Positions 16,765 through 27,077 of a stretch of 64,000 bases of DNA are shown here, in pieces; position 1 is the stretch's first letter, and every line of letters starts with the position of its first letter. The stretch comes from Burkholderia dolosa. GTDB lineage: Bacteria > Pseudomonadota > Gammaproteobacteria > Burkholderiales > Burkholderiaceae. Under the pieces are notes generated by a model. It made no database searches and was not told where the DNA came from. It worked only from the letters and a program-made list of their open reading frames with translations. The position numbers and the translations under genes are program-made. Where the stretch lies: the NCBI RefSeq assembly GCF_902499135.1, contig NZ_CABVPR010000003.1, positions 1 through 64,000 of the forward strand, in the 5' to 3' direction.

Positions 16765-18099
16765 ATGCATCGGATCATCATCGTAGGCGGAGGCGCGGGC
16801 GGCCTGGAACTGGCGACGCGGCTCGGCGACCGTTACGGCGCGCGCGGCAATCGTCCCGCACGCGCGCTCGTCACGCTCGTCGACCGCAATCCGACGCACA
16901 TCTGGAAACCGCTGCTGCACGAGGTCGCGGCCGGCAGCATGGATCCGTTCACGCAGGAACTCGAATATGCGGCGCAGGCGCGCTGGCACGGCTTCGAGTT
17001 TCAGCAGGGCGAGCTCACCGCGCTCGACCGCGCGGCGAAGCGCATCACGCTGTCGCCGGTCAACGACAGCGACGGCGCGGAACTGCTGCCCGCGCGCGAG
17101 CTGGACTACGACACGCTCGTGATCGCGATCGGCAGCACCACGCATTTCTTCGGCGTACAGGGCGCCGCGGAAAATGCGATCGCGCTCGACACGGTGGCCG
17201 AAGCCGAGCGGTTCCGCAAGCGATTGATCGCCGCGTGCATGCGCGCCGAGCATCAGGCGGTGGCGCCGACCGTGCCCGGCGACGCGACGGAGCCGCGCAT
17301 CCAGATCGTGATCGTCGGCGGCGGCGCGACCGGCGTCGAACTGTCCGCGGAGCTGCGCAACACCGCGCAGGTGCTGTCCGTATACGGGCTGCACAAGCTC
17401 GATCCGCAGCACGACGTCGGCATCGTGCTGATCGAATCGGGGCCGCGGATTCTTCCTGCGCTGCAGGAGCGCGTGTCGGCCGCGACAGCCGAACTGCTTG
17501 AAAAGCTCGGCGTGCGGCTGATGCTCGGCGAACGCGTGACCGAGGTCGCTGCGGGGCTCGTGCACACGGCGAGCGGCAAGGCGGTGCGCGCGGACCTCAC
17601 CGTGTGGGCGGCCGGCATCAAGGCGCCGTCCGTGCTGTCGCAGCTCGACGGGCTGCAGGTCAACAAGCTCGGCCAGCTCGACGTGCGGCGCACGCTGCAG
17701 ACGGTCACCGACGACGACGTGTTCGCGCTCGGCGATTGCGCCGCGTGTGCGTGGCCGGGCAACGAACGCAACGTGCCGCCGCGCGCGCAGGCCGCGCACC
17801 AGCAGGCGAGCTTCCTGCTGAAGGCGATCGCGTGCCGGCTCGAAGGGCGGCCGCTGCCCGAATTCACCTATCGCGATTTCGGCTCGCTCGTGTCGCTCGG
17901 CCATTTCAGCGCGGTGGGTAATCTGATGGGCGGGCTGATCGGCGGCAACATGCTGATCGAAGGTCTGTTCGCGCGCTTCATGTACATGTCGCTGTATCGG
18001 CTGCACATCGCGGCGCTGCACGGTTATCCGCGGATGGTCCTCGACACGGTCGCGCACTGGCTGCGGCGCACGACGTTGCCGCGCGTCAAGCTGCACTGA
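16765..18099 (+). CDS. Type II NADH dehydrogenase (NAD(P)/FAD-dependent oxidoreductase)
   Basis: This 444-aa flavoprotein has an N-terminal FAD-binding Rossmann motif (IIIVGGGAGGLELATRLGD), a second NADH-binding motif (IVIVGGGATGVELSAELRN, about residue 180) and the C-terminal FAD contact VFALGDCAAC. The end (about residues 385-444) contains NLMGGLIGGNMLIEGLFARFMYMSLYRLH, a hydrophobic or amphipathic region typical of membrane-attached NDH-2. It oxidises NADH and reduces quinone without pumping protons. ATG 16765 follows AAAGGGGG with good spacing. It is similar to ndh but the exact orthology is not tested. Confidence 0.88.
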   Translation: MHRIIIVGGGAGGLELATRLGDRYGARGNRPARALVTLVDRNPTHIWKPLLHEVAAGSMDPFTQELEYAAQARWHGFEFQQGELTALDRAAKRITLSPVNDSDGAELLPARELDYDTLVIAIGSTTHFFGVQGAAENAIALDTVAEAERFRKRLIAACMRAEHQAVAPTVPGDATEPRIQIVIVGGGATGVELSAELRNTAQVLSVYGLHKLDPQHDVGIVLIESGPRILPALQERVSAATAELLEKLGVRLMLGERVTEVAAGLVHTASGKAVRADLTVWAAGIKAPSVLSQLDGLQVNKLGQLDVRRTLQTVTDDDVFALGDCAACAWPGNERNVPPRAQAAHQQASFLLKAIACRLEGRPLPEFTYRDFGSLVSLGHFSAVGNLMGGLIGGNMLIEGLFARFMYMSLYRLHIAALHGYPRMVLDTVAHWLRRTTLPRVKLH

Positions 18100-18509
18100 G
18101 CTCGCGCGCGAAGCGGGCGGCGCGTGCGTGTTGCGCGCGGTGCCCGTCGTCTCGACGGGCACGATCGTCGCCGCCCGTGTGTTGCGCCGGTGCCGCTGCG
18201 TGCCGGTTGTTCTTTGCATCGTGCAAGTCGTTCGACGCACGGCGACGCGCTCGTGCCCGTCGGCGGCTGCGGATGCGCGCGGATAACGGGCAGAATGCCG
18301 TGCCGCGGTTCGGGTGGCGGTACCGATCGCCGTCATCCGGTCTTACACATCCGACAGTTGACGCGACAACGGAATATTGGGCATCTTGTCCGGGTTTTTC
18401 GCTTGCGGCGGGGTGCCACCGTCGCGACATCCGCGCCGCGTGCCGGCGCGTCGCCCCGTCCGGCCGAATCCGGCGCGTCGACGGCGGCGTCCCATCGAGG
18501 AGTGCATTC
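18100..18509. other. Intergenic region between the NADH dehydrogenase and dienelactone hydrolase genes
   Basis: This is 410 bp without a credible gene. A perfect hairpin, GTGCCCGTCG-TCT-CGACGGGCAC at about 18140-18162, lies 40 bp after the dehydrogenase stop and may act as its terminator, though no T-run follows. The promoter of the next gene should be here but no clear hexamers stand out. Confidence 0.5.
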
Positions 18510-19385
18510 ATGTTGAAACCCGAAGTCGACAGCCTGGTTCCCCACGTTCCGTTCTCGCGCCGCAAGTTCATGCAGGCCGCGCTCGGCGGCACCTTCGCGG
18601 CCGCCGTGCTGCCTGTGTCGGCGCAGACGATCACGACCGACAGCGCCGGGCTGGACGTCGACACCGTCGAGATCCGCTCGGGCGACGCGAGCGTGCCGGC
18701 GTACCGCGCGCAGCCGATCGACAAGACGAATCTACCGGTCGTCATCGTGATCCACGAAATCTTCGGCGTGCACGCGCATATCGCCGACGTGTGCCGCCGC
18801 TTCGCGAAGCTCGGCTACCTCGCGATCGCGCCCGACCTGTTCGCGCGGCAGGGCAACGCGTCGAAGTATCCGACGATCCAGGCGCTCGTCGAGAACATCG
18901 TCAGCAAGGTGCCGGACCGGCAGGTGACCGAGGATCTCGATGCGACGGTCGCGTGGGCCGGCAGGAACGGCGGCGATCCGACGCGCATCGGCGTGACGGG
19001 CTTTTGCTGGGGCGGCCGCCAGACGTGGCTGTACGCGGAGCACAATCCGCACGTGCGGGCGGCCGTTGCGTGGTATGGATTCGTCGAAGGCAAGACCGAC
19101 GAGATGACGCCGTTCAACCCGGTCGATCGCGCGACGTCGCTGAAGGTGCCGGTGCTCGGGCTGTACGGCGAGAAGGACGCGAACATCACGCAGGCGTCGC
19201 TTGCCGACATGCGCCGAGCGATCCAGACGAGCGACTCGAAGCTCGCGCGCGAATCGGAGATCGTCGTGTATCCGGATGCCGGCCACGCTTTTTTCGCCGA
19301 CTATCGGCCGAGCTACGTGAAGGGCGATGCGGAGGACGGCTGGAAGCGCGCGATCGCGTGGTTCCACAAGTACGGCGTGATGTAA
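18510..19385 (+). CDS. Dienelactone hydrolase family protein with Tat signal
   Basis: This 291-aa alpha/beta hydrolase begins with a twin-arginine export signal: FSRRKFMQAALGGTFAAAVLPVSA. The catalytic triad is Cys in GVTGFCWGGR (about residue 167), Asp in YGEKDANIT and His in DAGHAFFADYRPSY, plus the IHEIFGVHAHI segment typical of DLH proteins. Dienelactone hydrolases open muconolactone-type rings; exported Tat forms are widespread and their substrate is usually unknown. ATG 18510 follows a strong GAGGAG. It is convergent with sseA; a GCGGCGGCC-AA-GGCCGCCGC hairpin lies just after the stop. Confidence 0.9.
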   Translation: MLKPEVDSLVPHVPFSRRKFMQAALGGTFAAAVLPVSAQTITTDSAGLDVDTVEIRSGDASVPAYRAQPIDKTNLPVVIVIHEIFGVHAHIADVCRRFAKLGYLAIAPDLFARQGNASKYPTIQALVENIVSKVPDRQVTEDLDATVAWAGRNGGDPTRIGVTGFCWGGRQTWLYAEHNPHVRAAVAWYGFVEGKTDEMTPFNPVDRATSLKVPVLGLYGEKDANITQASLADMRRAIQTSDSKLARESEIVVYPDAGHAFFADYRPSYVKGDAEDGWKRAIAWFHKYGVM

Positions 19386-19443
19386 ACGGCAAGCGGCGGC
19401 CAAGGCCGCCGCCGTGTCGTTGCATCGGCGCGTTCGTGCGCGC

Positions 19444-20313
19444 TTACGGTGTCGGGCCGGTGGCGACCGGTCGCGACGGATCGGCGCTCCATTCGCTCCA
19501 CGAGCCCGGATACAGCGATGCGCCGTGCAGCCCCGCGATCTCGAGCGCGAGCGCGTTGTGGCACGCGGTCACGCCGGACCCGCATTGCAGGATCACGCGA
19601 TTCGGCTCGGTGCCGGCCAGCAGCGCGGTGAATGTTTCGCGCAGCTCATGGCCGGTCTTGAAGCGGCCGTCGGCAGCCAGATTGTCCTTGAAGAAACGGT
19701 TGCGCGCGCCGGGGATGTGTCCGCCGACCGGATCGATCGTTTCGTTCTCGCCGCGATAGCGGTCCGGCGCGCGCGCATCGATCACGACGCGCGTGGGCGA
19801 CTTCACGTTCGCGAGCACCGTCGCCGCGTCGACGGTCGATTCGAGCGGCGCCGATGCGCGGAAGTCGCCAGCGGCCGGCTGCGGCACGTCGGTCGTCAAC
19901 GGCTGGCCGGCGGCTTCCCACGCTTGCAGCCCGCCGTCGAGCACCGCGACGGAGTCGTGCCCGAGCCAGCGCATCAGCCACCACAGCCGCGCCGCGTACG
20001 CGCCGCCTTGCGCGTCGTACGCGACGACCTGCTGGCCTTGCCTGACGCCGCGGCTCGCGAGCAGCATTGAGAACGCATCGCGGGTCGGCAGCGGGTGGCG
20101 GCCGTTGGTGCCCGTCTTGCGACCCGACAGGTCGCGATCGAGATGCAGATATTGCGCGCCGCGGATATGGCCGGCCGCATACGCGGCTTCACCGGCGGCC
20201 GGATCGGCGAGATCGAAGCGGCAATCGAACACCGCGACGCTGCCGGGCGCCGCGGCCAGCCGCTCGGCGAGATTGGCCGCCGAGATGAGCGTGGTGTAGT
20301 GAGTGTGTGACAT
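19444..20313 (-). CDS. sseA: 3-mercaptopyruvate/thiosulfate sulfurtransferase
   Basis: This 289-aa protein has two rhodanese domains. The N-terminal one is inactive and structural (VAVFDCRFDLADPAAGEAAYAAGHIRGAQYLHLDRDLSG). The C-terminal one holds the active-site loop QCGSGVTACHNALAL, whose CGSGVT is the mercaptopyruvate-type sequence. It transfers sulfur from 3-mercaptopyruvate to thiols or cyanide. The assignment to SseA rests on that loop; thiosulfate sulfurtransferases usually have CRKGVT. It stands alone, 116 bp downstream of a dioxygenase gene from which a terminator separates it. Confidence 0.92.
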   Translation of the reverse strand: MSHTHYTTLISAANLAERLAAAPGSVAVFDCRFDLADPAAGEAAYAAGHIRGAQYLHLDRDLSGRKTGTNGRHPLPTRDAFSMLLASRGVRQGQQVVAYDAQGGAYAARLWWLMRWLGHDSVAVLDGGLQAWEAAGQPLTTDVPQPAAGDFRASAPLESTVDAATVLANVKSPTRVVIDARAPDRYRGENETIDPVGGHIPGARNRFFKDNLAADGRFKTGHELRETFTALLAGTEPNRVILQCGSGVTACHNALALEIAGLHGASLYPGSWSEWSADPSRPVATGPTP

Positions 20314-20359
20314 GACGGCTCCCTGGAGTGCGAACGGCCCGATACCGGAAGTCTAAACA

Positions 20360-20388
20360 AAAAAAGACGGGCCGAAACCCGTCTTTTT
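20360..20388. terminator. Bidirectional Rho-independent terminator
   Basis: AAAAAGACGGG-CCGAAA-CCCGTCTTTTT is a symmetric hairpin with A- and T-runs. It lies 42 bp after the end of the leftward dioxygenase gene, so it most likely ends that transcript before sseA. Confidence 0.9.
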
Positions 20389-20429
20389 CTCGATACCGAA
20401 CGCCGTGAGCGTCGATGCTCGCGCAGCCG

Positions 20430-21536
20430 TCAGATATGCCCGAGCTGGCGGCGCAGGAACTCGTGGAAGTGCTGCATGCCATCTTCCATCGGGCTCTGAT
20501 ACGGGCCGACCTGCGACTCGCCGCGCTCCATCAGCGCGCGGCGGCCCGCGTCCATCCGCATTGCGATCTCGTCGTCCTCGACCGCCGTTTCCATATACGC
20601 GGCGCGCTCGGCCTCGACGAATTCGCGCTCGAACAGCGCGATTTCCTCGGGGTAATAGAACTCGACGATGTTGGTCGTCTTCTGCGGGCCGCGCGGAATC
20701 AGCCACGACACGACCAGCACGTGCGGATACCACTCGATCATGAGGCCCGGGTAGTAGACCATCCAGATCGCGCCGAACTCCGGCGGCACGCCGTTGCGGA
20801 ACTTCAGCACCTGCTCGTGCCATTTCCGGTAGGTCGCGCTGCCCGGTTTCGCGAGCGCGTTGTGGACGCCGACCGTCTGCACGCTGTACCAGTCGCCGAA
20901 CTCCCACTTGAGGTCGTCGCACGACACGAAGCTGCCGAGGCCCGGATGGAACGGGACGACGTGGTAATCCTCGAGGTAGACCTCGATGAACGTCTTCCAG
21001 TTGTAGTCGCACTCGTGCACTTCGACGTGATCGAACTGGTAGTCGGAGAAGTCGAAGTGATGTTTCGTGCCGAGGTTCGCGAGATCGCGCGCGACGTTCC
21101 GGCCCTCGGCCTCGAACAGCAGCCCCTGCCAGTTCTGCAGCGGAGTCTTGCCGAGATTCAGGCACGGCTTGTCGGGGAAGTGCGGCGCGCCGAGCAGCTG
21201 GCCCTCCAGGTCGTACGTCCAGCGGTGCAGCGGACACACGATGTTCGGTGCGTGACCGCGCCCGTTGAGCATGATCGCCTGCCGATGACGGCACACGTTC
21301 GACAGCAGCTCGATCTGGTTCGCCTGATTGCGGACCAGCACGCGGCCCTCCTTCTCGGACGGCAACGCAAAATAGTCCCCCGCCTCGGGCACCATCAACT
21401 CGTGCCCGACGTAACGAGGACCTTTCTTGAAGAGGGTTTCGATCTCGCGCTCAAGCAGCGCCTCATCGAAGTATGCAGTGACTGGAAGCTGGCTGTGAGC
21501 CGACTTCAACTGAAGCGCATCGCTCAGATTGGACAT
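20430..21536 (-). CDS. Rieske aromatic-ring-hydroxylating dioxygenase, alpha subunit
   Basis: This 368-aa protein has an N-terminal Rieske [2Fe-2S] domain with Cys-x-His in NVCRHRQAIML and Cys-x2-His in NIVCPLHRWTYDL (about residues 79-103). Its catalytic domain has the mononuclear iron site EVYLEDYHVVPFHPG. It looks like a stand-alone oxygenase of the choline/carnitine or phenylpropionate dioxygenase group. No reductase or beta-subunit gene is nearby, so electron donors must come from elsewhere. ATG 21536 follows GGGAG; the substrate is unknown. Confidence 0.9.
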   Translation of the reverse strand: MSNLSDALQLKSAHSQLPVTAYFDEALLEREIETLFKKGPRYVGHELMVPEAGDYFALPSEKEGRVLVRNQANQIELLSNVCRHRQAIMLNGRGHAPNIVCPLHRWTYDLEGQLLGAPHFPDKPCLNLGKTPLQNWQGLLFEAEGRNVARDLANLGTKHHFDFSDYQFDHVEVHECDYNWKTFIEVYLEDYHVVPFHPGLGSFVSCDDLKWEFGDWYSVQTVGVHNALAKPGSATYRKWHEQVLKFRNGVPPEFGAIWMVYYPGLMIEWYPHVLVVSWLIPRGPQKTTNIVEFYYPEEIALFEREFVEAERAAYMETAVEDDEIAMRMDAGRRALMERGESQVGPYQSPMEDGMQHFHEFLRRQLGHI

Positions 21537-21806
21537 TCCCACTCCCGGTGATAGCGTGAAAGCAGTGAACAACCCAACCATCGAAAAATCGATTTAGGGA
21601 AACGGAGAATTATACCCGGTTCGCCCCATAAGGCCAGCATTAAGTGCCTGATTTGTGTCAATTTTTTGTCGAGCTACGATGGGCGCACGCATCCCGCGCG
21701 GCGAAGATGGGGCCGGAATGCAGGCCCGCGCGCCAACTCGGCCGGTCGGAAAATTGTCTTTTGCCGTAGAATGTCCGACTTGTTTTGAAATTTGACACCC
21801 TCGTCC

Positions 21807-22100
21807 ATGGCGAAAACCGCATCCCCCGGCGCCACGCCGCCCGACAATGGCGCCGAGCCGTTGCCGGACAATTATGAGACGGCGCTCGCGGAGCTCGAGA
21901 CGCTGGTCGGCCGGATGGAAGGCGGCGCGCTGAGTCTCGAGGATTCGCTTGCGGCGTATCGTCGCGGTGCGGCCCTCGTTGCATTTTGCCAACAGCAGCT
22001 CGAGAAGGTGGAGCAGCAGGTCCGCGTGCTCGACGGCGCGACGCTGAAGCCGCTTTCGTCCGCAACGGCCGCCACGGACGGCGAAGACGACGATCTATGA
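21807..22100 (+). CDS. xseB: Exodeoxyribonuclease VII small subunit
   Basis: This 97-aa protein has the XseB core NYETALAELETLVGRMEGGALSLEDSLAAYRRGAALVAFCQQQLEKVEQQV (about residues 21-75), a helical hairpin that coats the large subunit XseA. ExoVII degrades single-stranded DNA to oligonucleotides. The last four bases (ATGA) overlap the ispA start, so translation is coupled. This xseB-ispA-dxs order is common in proteobacteria. An AT-rich promoter region precedes it (TAGAAT at about 21768 is a likely -10). Confidence 0.94.
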   Translation: MAKTASPGATPPDNGAEPLPDNYETALAELETLVGRMEGGALSLEDSLAAYRRGAALVAFCQQQLEKVEQQVRVLDGATLKPLSSATAATDGEDDDL

Positions 22101-22981
22101 CATTCGAACAATGGATGCGGTCTGTGCTCGACCGTGTCGAGGACGCACTCGGCCACTATTTGCCGGCTGAAAGCGCGGTGCCCACGCGGCTCCACGAAGC
22201 GATGCGCTATGCAGTCCTCGGAGGCGGCAAACGCGTTCGTCCGCTGCTGTGCCACGCGGCAGGCGAACTGACCGGTGCGACCGAAGCGGCGCGCAATGCG
22301 GCCGCCGCGGCGCTGGAGATGATTCACGTGTACTCGCTCGTGCACGACGACATGCCGTGCATGGACGACGACGCGCTGCGGCGCGGCAAGCCCACCGTGC
22401 ACGTGCAGTACGACGAGCCGACCGCGCTGCTCGTCGGCGATGCGCTGCAGTCGCAGGCATTCGTCGCGCTGACCGACGCCGATGCGCTGTCGCCGGTGCA
22501 GCAGGCAGCGCTCGTGCGCGAGCTGGCGCTCGCGAGCGGCTCGCTCGGAATGGCCGGCGGTCAGGCGATCGATCTGGCGAGCGTCGGCATCAAGCTCACG
22601 CGCGAGCAACTGGAGACGATGCACCGGATGAAGACCGGCGCGCTGCTGCGCGCGGCCGTCCGGATGGGTGCGCTGGCCGGTGAGACGCCGTCGGCGGACA
22701 CGATGGCGGCGCTCGACGTATACGCAGGGGCCGTGGGTCTGGCGTTCCAGGTCGTCGACGACATCCTCGACGTGACGACCGATTCGGCGACGCTCGGCAA
22801 GACGGCCGGCAAGGACGCGGCGAACGACAAGCCGACCTACGTTTCGATCCTCGGCCTCGACGCGTCGCGCGAGCTCGCAGCGCAGCTGCGCGCCGAAGCG
22901 CACGATGCGCTGAAACCGTTCGGCGCGCGCGCACAGCGTCTTGCCGAACTTGCCGACCTGGTGGTGAACCGGGTCAGCTGA
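22097..22981 (+). CDS. ispA: Farnesyl diphosphate synthase (polyprenyl synthetase)
   Basis: This 294-aa enzyme condenses IPP with DMAPP and GPP to give farnesyl diphosphate. The first Asp-rich motif is LVHDDMPCMDDDALRRGKPTVH (about residues 85-106) and the second is FQVVDDILDVT (about residue 219). GGGKRVRPLL binds the isopentenyl substrate. ATG 22097 overlaps the xseB stop codon. It feeds ubiquinone and undecaprenyl phosphate synthesis and works downstream of Dxs, the next gene. Confidence 0.95.
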   Translation: MTFEQWMRSVLDRVEDALGHYLPAESAVPTRLHEAMRYAVLGGGKRVRPLLCHAAGELTGATEAARNAAAAALEMIHVYSLVHDDMPCMDDDALRRGKPTVHVQYDEPTALLVGDALQSQAFVALTDADALSPVQQAALVRELALASGSLGMAGGQAIDLASVGIKLTREQLETMHRMKTGALLRAAVRMGALAGETPSADTMAALDVYAGAVGLAFQVVDDILDVTTDSATLGKTAGKDAANDKPTYVSILGLDASRELAAQLRAEAHDALKPFGARAQRLAELADLVVNRVS

Positions 22982-23062
22982 CGCGAAAGCCCGCCGCCGC
23001 GCACACGCTACGGTGCGTGCAATAGAATGCGGGCGCGTTTGATTTCCTACAATGGAACGACG

Positions 23063-24967
23063 ATGTACGACTTGCTGAAAACCATCGACGACCCGGCAGA
23101 CCTGCGCCGCCTCGATCGTCGCCAACTGCAACCGCTCGCGGACGAGCTGCGCGCGTTCGTGCTCGACAGCGTGTCGAAGACGGGCGGCCATTTGTCGTCC
23201 AACCTCGGCACGGTCGAGCTGACGATCGCGTTGCACTACGTGTTCAACACGCCGAACGATCGCATCGTCTGGGATGTGGGTCACCAGACCTATCCGCACA
23301 AGATTCTGACGGGCCGCCGCGACCAGATGCATACGCTGCGCCAGTTCGGCGGCATTTCCGGCTTCCCGCGTCGCAGCGAATCCGAATACGACACGTTCGG
23401 CACCGCGCACTCGAGCACGTCGATTTCGGCTGCGCTCGGCATGGCGATCGGCAGCCAGCTGAACGGCGACGACCGCTTCTCGATCGCGGTGATCGGCGAC
23501 GGTGCGATGACCGCCGGCATGGCGTTCGAAGCGATGAACAACGCGGGCGTGTCCGAAGATGCGAAGCTGCTCGTGATCCTCAACGACAACGACATGTCGA
23601 TTTCGCCGCCGGTCGGTGCGCTGAATCGCCATCTCGCGCGTCTGATGTCGGGCCGCTTCTACGCGGCCGCGCGTGCCGGCGTGGAGCGCGTGCTGAGCGT
23701 CGCGCCGCCGGTGCTCGAGCTCGCGCGCAAGCTCGAGGAGCACGCGAAGGGCATGGTCGTGCCGGCCACGCTGTTCGAGGAATTCGGCTTCAACTACATC
23801 GGTCCGATCGACGGTCACGATCTCGATTCGCTGATCCCGACGCTGCAGAACATCCGCGAGCTGCGCGGCCCGCAGTTCCTGCACGTGGTCACGAAGAAAG
23901 GCCAGGGCTACAAGCTCGCCGAAGCCGATCCCGTGCTTTACCACGGCCCCGGCAAGTTCAATCCGGCCGAAGGCATCAAGCCGTCGGCGACGCCCGCGAA
24001 GAAAACCTACACGCAGGTGTTCGGCGAGTGGCTGTGCGACGAAGCCGAGCGCGACTCGCGCGTCGTCGGCATCACGCCCGCGATGCGCGAAGGCTCGGGC
24101 ATGGTCGAGTTCGAGAAGCGCTTCAAGGATCGCTACTACGACGTCGGCATCGCCGAGCAGCATGCGGTGACGTTCGCGGGCGGCCTCGCGACCGAAGGGC
24201 TGAAGCCGGTCGTCGCGATCTATTCGACGTTCCTGCAACGTGCGTACGACCAGCTGATTCATGACGTCGCACTGCAGAACCTGCCGGTCGTGTTCGCGAT
24301 CGACCGCGCGGGCCTCGTCGGCGCCGACGGCGCGACGCATGCGGGCGCGTACGACCTCGCGTTCATGCGCTGCATCCCGAACATGACGATCATGGCCGCG
24401 TCCGACGAGAACGAATGCCGCCAGATGCTGCATACGGCGCTGCAGCAGCCGAACCCGACCGCGGTTCGCTATCCGCGCGGTGCCGGCACCGGCGTGGCGA
24501 CCGTGAAGGAGTTCACCGAGATTCCGCTCGGCAAGGGCGAAGTGCGTCGCCGCACGTCGCAGCCCGAAGGCAAGCGCGTCGCGATTCTCGCATTCGGCAC
24601 GATGGTCGCGCCGTCGCTGGCCGCGGCCGAGGAGCTCGATGCGACCGTCGCGAACATGCGCTTCGTGAAGCCGCTCGATGCGGCGCTCGTGCGCGAGCTC
24701 GCGCAGACGCACGACTACCTCGTCACGGCCGAGGAAGGCTGCGTGATGGGTGGCGCGGGCTCCGCGTGCGTCGAAGCCCTGATGGAGAGTGGGGTTATCC
24801 GGCCCGTACTACAATTGGGCCTCCCTGACCAGTTCATCGATCACGGCGACCCCGCGACGCTGCTGTCGCAGTGCGGTCTCGACGCAGCGGGCATCGCGAA
24901 GTCGATTCGCGAGCGCTTCCTGAATCCGGCGGCCGATGTCGCCGGTCAGGCGAAGCGCGTCGCGTAG
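23063..24967 (+). CDS. dxs: 1-deoxy-D-xylulose-5-phosphate synthase
   Basis: This 634-aa thiamine-diphosphate enzyme catalyses the first step of the MEP isoprenoid pathway (pyruvate + glyceraldehyde 3-phosphate to DXP). It has [20 protein letters not shown], the ThDP/Mg motif [20 protein letters not shown]...ILNDNDMSI, and the transketolase-like region [17 protein letters not shown] followed by [15 protein letters not shown]. Length matches DXS. It lies 81 bp after ispA; TACAAT at 23048 may be an extra -10 box. A good terminator follows. Confidence 0.97.
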   Translation: MYDLLKTIDDPADLRRLDRRQLQPLADELRAFVLDSVSKTGGHLSSNLGTVELTIALHYVFNTPNDRIVWDVGHQTYPHKILTGRRDQMHTLRQFGGISGFPRRSESEYDTFGTAHSSTSISAALGMAIGSQLNGDDRFSIAVIGDGAMTAGMAFEAMNNAGVSEDAKLLVILNDNDMSISPPVGALNRHLARLMSGRFYAAARAGVERVLSVAPPVLELARKLEEHAKGMVVPATLFEEFGFNYIGPIDGHDLDSLIPTLQNIRELRGPQFLHVVTKKGQGYKLAEADPVLYHGPGKFNPAEGIKPSATPAKKTYTQVFGEWLCDEAERDSRVVGITPAMREGSGMVEFEKRFKDRYYDVGIAEQHAVTFAGGLATEGLKPVVAIYSTFLQRAYDQLIHDVALQNLPVVFAIDRAGLVGADGATHAGAYDLAFMRCIPNMTIMAASDENECRQMLHTALQQPNPTAVRYPRGAGTGVATVKEFTEIPLGKGEVRRRTSQPEGKRVAILAFGTMVAPSLAAAEELDATVANMRFVKPLDAALVRELAQTHDYLVTAEEGCVMGGAGSACVEALMESGVIRPVLQLGLPDQFIDHGDPATLLSQCGLDAAGIAKSIRERFLNPAADVAGQAKRVA

Positions 24968-25029
24968 GTCGACGCCGCCCGCGGGCGGTGCCGATGCGAC
25001 TGGCGCAACCGGTCTTCATTGATACGGAA

Positions 25030-25060
25030 AACATGGGCCTGCGGGCCCATGTTGCTTTTC
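25030..25060 (+). terminator. Rho-independent terminator after dxs
   Basis: AACATGGGCC-TGCG-GGCCCATGTT is a perfect 10-bp stem followed by GCTTTT, 63 bp after the dxs stop. Confidence 0.85.
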
Positions 25061-25121
25061 CGGCTGCCGCATCGCGCGGCGTGCGCGTCGTCGGACGCGC
25101 GGCTTACAAGGATTGAACAAG

Positions 25122-25931
25122 ATGAACCAGATGAATCCCGCCTTCGTGATGCCTGACGTGCAGAGCACGGTGGATACCCGTCAGATCCCGATTCAGCGCG
25201 TGGGCGTGAAGGCGGTCCGGCATCCGTTGACGGTGTGCACCGAAAGCGGCGACGTGCAGCCGACGGTCGGCGTCTGGAATCTCGATGTTCGTCTGCCGGC
25301 CGACCAGAAGGGCACGCACATGTCGCGTTTCGTCGCGCTGCTCGAAGAGAACCGCGCGCCGCTGACCGTCGAGCGCTTCCGCGCGATGCTCGCGTCGATG
25401 CTCGCGAAGCTGGAAGCGGAAGCGGGCCGCATCGAGGTCACGTTTCCGTACTTCGTGAACAAGACGGCGCCGGTGTCCGGCGTGCAGAGCCTGCTCGACT
25501 ATGAAGTGACGCTCGCGGGCGAAAGCCGCAACGGCGACACGCGTGTGTTCCTGAAGGTGCTCGTGCCGGTGACGAGCCTGTGTCCGTGTTCGAAGAAGAT
25601 CTCGCAGTACGGTGCGCACAATCAGCGCTCGCACGTGACGATCGACGCCGAGCTTGCGGCCGATCTGCCGGTCGAAGCGCTGATCCGGATCGCGGAAGAG
25701 GAGGCGTCGTGCGAGCTGTGGGGGCTGCTGAAGCGGCCGGACGAGAAGTTCGTCACCGAGCGCGCATACGAGAATCCGAAGTTCGTCGAGGATCTCGTGC
25801 GCGACGTCGCGCAGCGTCTCGATGCGGACGAACGCATCGTCGCGTATGTGCTCGAGGCCGAGAACTTCGAGTCGATCCACAATCACAGCGCGTACGCGCT
25901 GATCGAGCGCGACAAGCGGCAGGCCGGGTAA
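25122..25931 (+). CDS. folE2: GTP cyclohydrolase FolE2 (type IB)
   Basis: This 269-aa enzyme converts GTP to 7,8-dihydroneopterin triphosphate for folate synthesis. Recognisable segments are the zinc/metal-site region [26 protein letters not shown] (about residues 150-175) and the C-terminal [17 protein letters not shown]. FolE2 uses a variety of metals and replaces or supplements FolE under zinc limitation in some bacteria; no Zur site was recognised here. ATG 25122 is chosen because AAGGA lies nine bases upstream. Confidence 0.95.
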   Translation: MNQMNPAFVMPDVQSTVDTRQIPIQRVGVKAVRHPLTVCTESGDVQPTVGVWNLDVRLPADQKGTHMSRFVALLEENRAPLTVERFRAMLASMLAKLEAEAGRIEVTFPYFVNKTAPVSGVQSLLDYEVTLAGESRNGDTRVFLKVLVPVTSLCPCSKKISQYGAHNQRSHVTIDAELAADLPVEALIRIAEEEASCELWGLLKRPDEKFVTERAYENPKFVEDLVRDVAQRLDADERIVAYVLEAENFESIHNHSAYALIERDKRQAG

Positions 25932-25959
25932 CGGCTGCGTCGATTGCGCCATGCGATGC

Positions 25960-25990
25960 AAAAAGGCCGCTCGATTCGAGCGGCCTTTTT
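25960..25990. terminator. Bidirectional terminator between folE2 and tsaD
   Basis: AAAAAGGCCGCTCG-ATT-CGAGCGGCCTTTTT is a perfect 14-bp stem with A- and T-runs, lying between two convergent genes. Confidence 0.93.
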
Positions 25991-26036
25991 GCGTTGTGCG
26001 TGCTGCGCGGCGGAGCGTGCCGCTGTGCGGCGCGCT

Positions 26037-27077
26037 TCAGCGTGCGAGCGACGCCAGATCCCAGCGCGGCTTCACGGTGAACGCGTAATCGGTGTTCGCC
26101 TGTTCGGGCCAGCGGCCGAGCCGCAGCGCGCCGGCAAGCGCGATCATTGCGCCGTTGTCGGTGCAAAGCGCAAGGTCGGGATAGTGCACGTCGTAGCCGC
26201 GCTTCGCAGCCGCGGCCGACAGCGCGGCGCGCAACTGGCGGTTCGCGCCGACGCCGCCCGCGACCACGAGACGCTTGAGCTTCGTCTTCTTCAGCGCGGC
26301 GAGCGATTTCGCGACGAGCACGTCGACGGCTGCGTCGACGAAGCCGCGCGCAAGATCGGCCTTTGCGCGCTGCAGTGCGTCGCCGGACAACTGCGCCGCA
26401 TCGAACTTCTTCATCTGCGTGAGCACGGCCGTTTTCAGGCCGCTGAAGCTGAAGTCGAGATCGCCCGAATGCAGCATCGGGCGTGGCAGCACGACCGCGC
26501 CCGGCGTGCCCGATTCCGCGAGCTTCGACACTTCCGGGCCGCCCGGATAGCCGAGGCCGAGCAGCTTCGCGGTCTTGTCGAACGCTTCGCCGGCTGCGTC
26601 GTCGAGCGTTTCGCCGAGCGTCTCGTAGACGCCGACCTCCGTCACGCGCATCAGCTGCGTGTGACCGCCCGATACCAGCAGCGCGACGAACGGGAACGGC
26701 GGCGGCTCGTCGACGAGCAGCGGCGACAGCAGATGGCCTTCGAGGTGATGGATGCCGACGGTCGGCTTGTTCCATGCGAGCGCGAGTGCGTTCGCGATAC
26801 TGGCGCCCACCAGCAGCGCGCCGGCAAGGCCGGGGCCCTGCGTGAACGCGATCGCGTCGATGTCGTCGCGGCGCGTGCCGCTCTTGTCCATCACTTCCTC
26901 GAGCAGCGGCAGCGCGCGGCGGATGTGATCGCGCGACGCGAGTTCGGGCACGACGCCGCCGTAGTCGCGATGCATCGCGATCTGCGAATGGAGCGCGTGC
27001 GCGAGCAGGCCGCGCTGCGTGTCGTAGAGCGCGAGGCCGGTTTCGTCGCAGGAGCTTTCGATGCCGAGAACGAGCAT
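26037..27077 (-). CDS. tsaD: tRNA N6-adenosine threonylcarbamoyltransferase
   Basis: This 346-aa protein transfers threonylcarbamoyl to A37 of ANN-decoding tRNAs. It shows [19 protein letters not shown] at the N-terminus, the metal-binding histidines in [10 protein letters not shown] (about residue 110), [10 protein letters not shown] and the C-terminal [10 protein letters not shown]...[10 protein letters not shown]-type segment (here [20 protein letters not shown]). It is an ASKHA-fold ATPase that works with TsaB, TsaC and TsaE encoded elsewhere. It is a single-gene unit, divergent from the flavoprotein gene at 27207. Confidence 0.97.
   Translation of the reverse strand: MLVLGIESSCDETGLALYDTQRGLLAHALHSQIAMHRDYGGVVPELASRDHIRRALPLLEEVMDKSGTRRDDIDAIAFTQGPGLAGALLVGASIANALALAWNKPTVGIHHLEGHLLSPLLVDEPPPFPFVALLVSGGHTQLMRVTEVGVYETLGETLDDAAGEAFDKTAKLLGLGYPGGPEVSKLAESGTPGAVVLPRPMLHSGDLDFSFSGLKTAVLTQMKKFDAAQLSGDALQRAKADLARGFVDAAVDVLVAKSLAALKKTKLKRLVVAGGVGANRQLRAALSAAAAKRGYDVHYPDLALCTDNGAMIALAGALRLGRWPEQANTDYAFTVKPRWDLASLAR

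Noticed and set aside
21872-24712. A 946-aa leftward reading frame over xseB, ispA and dxs
   Set aside because: Arg/His-rich antisense frame of GC-rich genes; the plus strand encodes full, recognisable enzymes. The same holds for the long antisense frames over polA, rpoD, the autotransporter gene and the flavoprotein gene at 27207.
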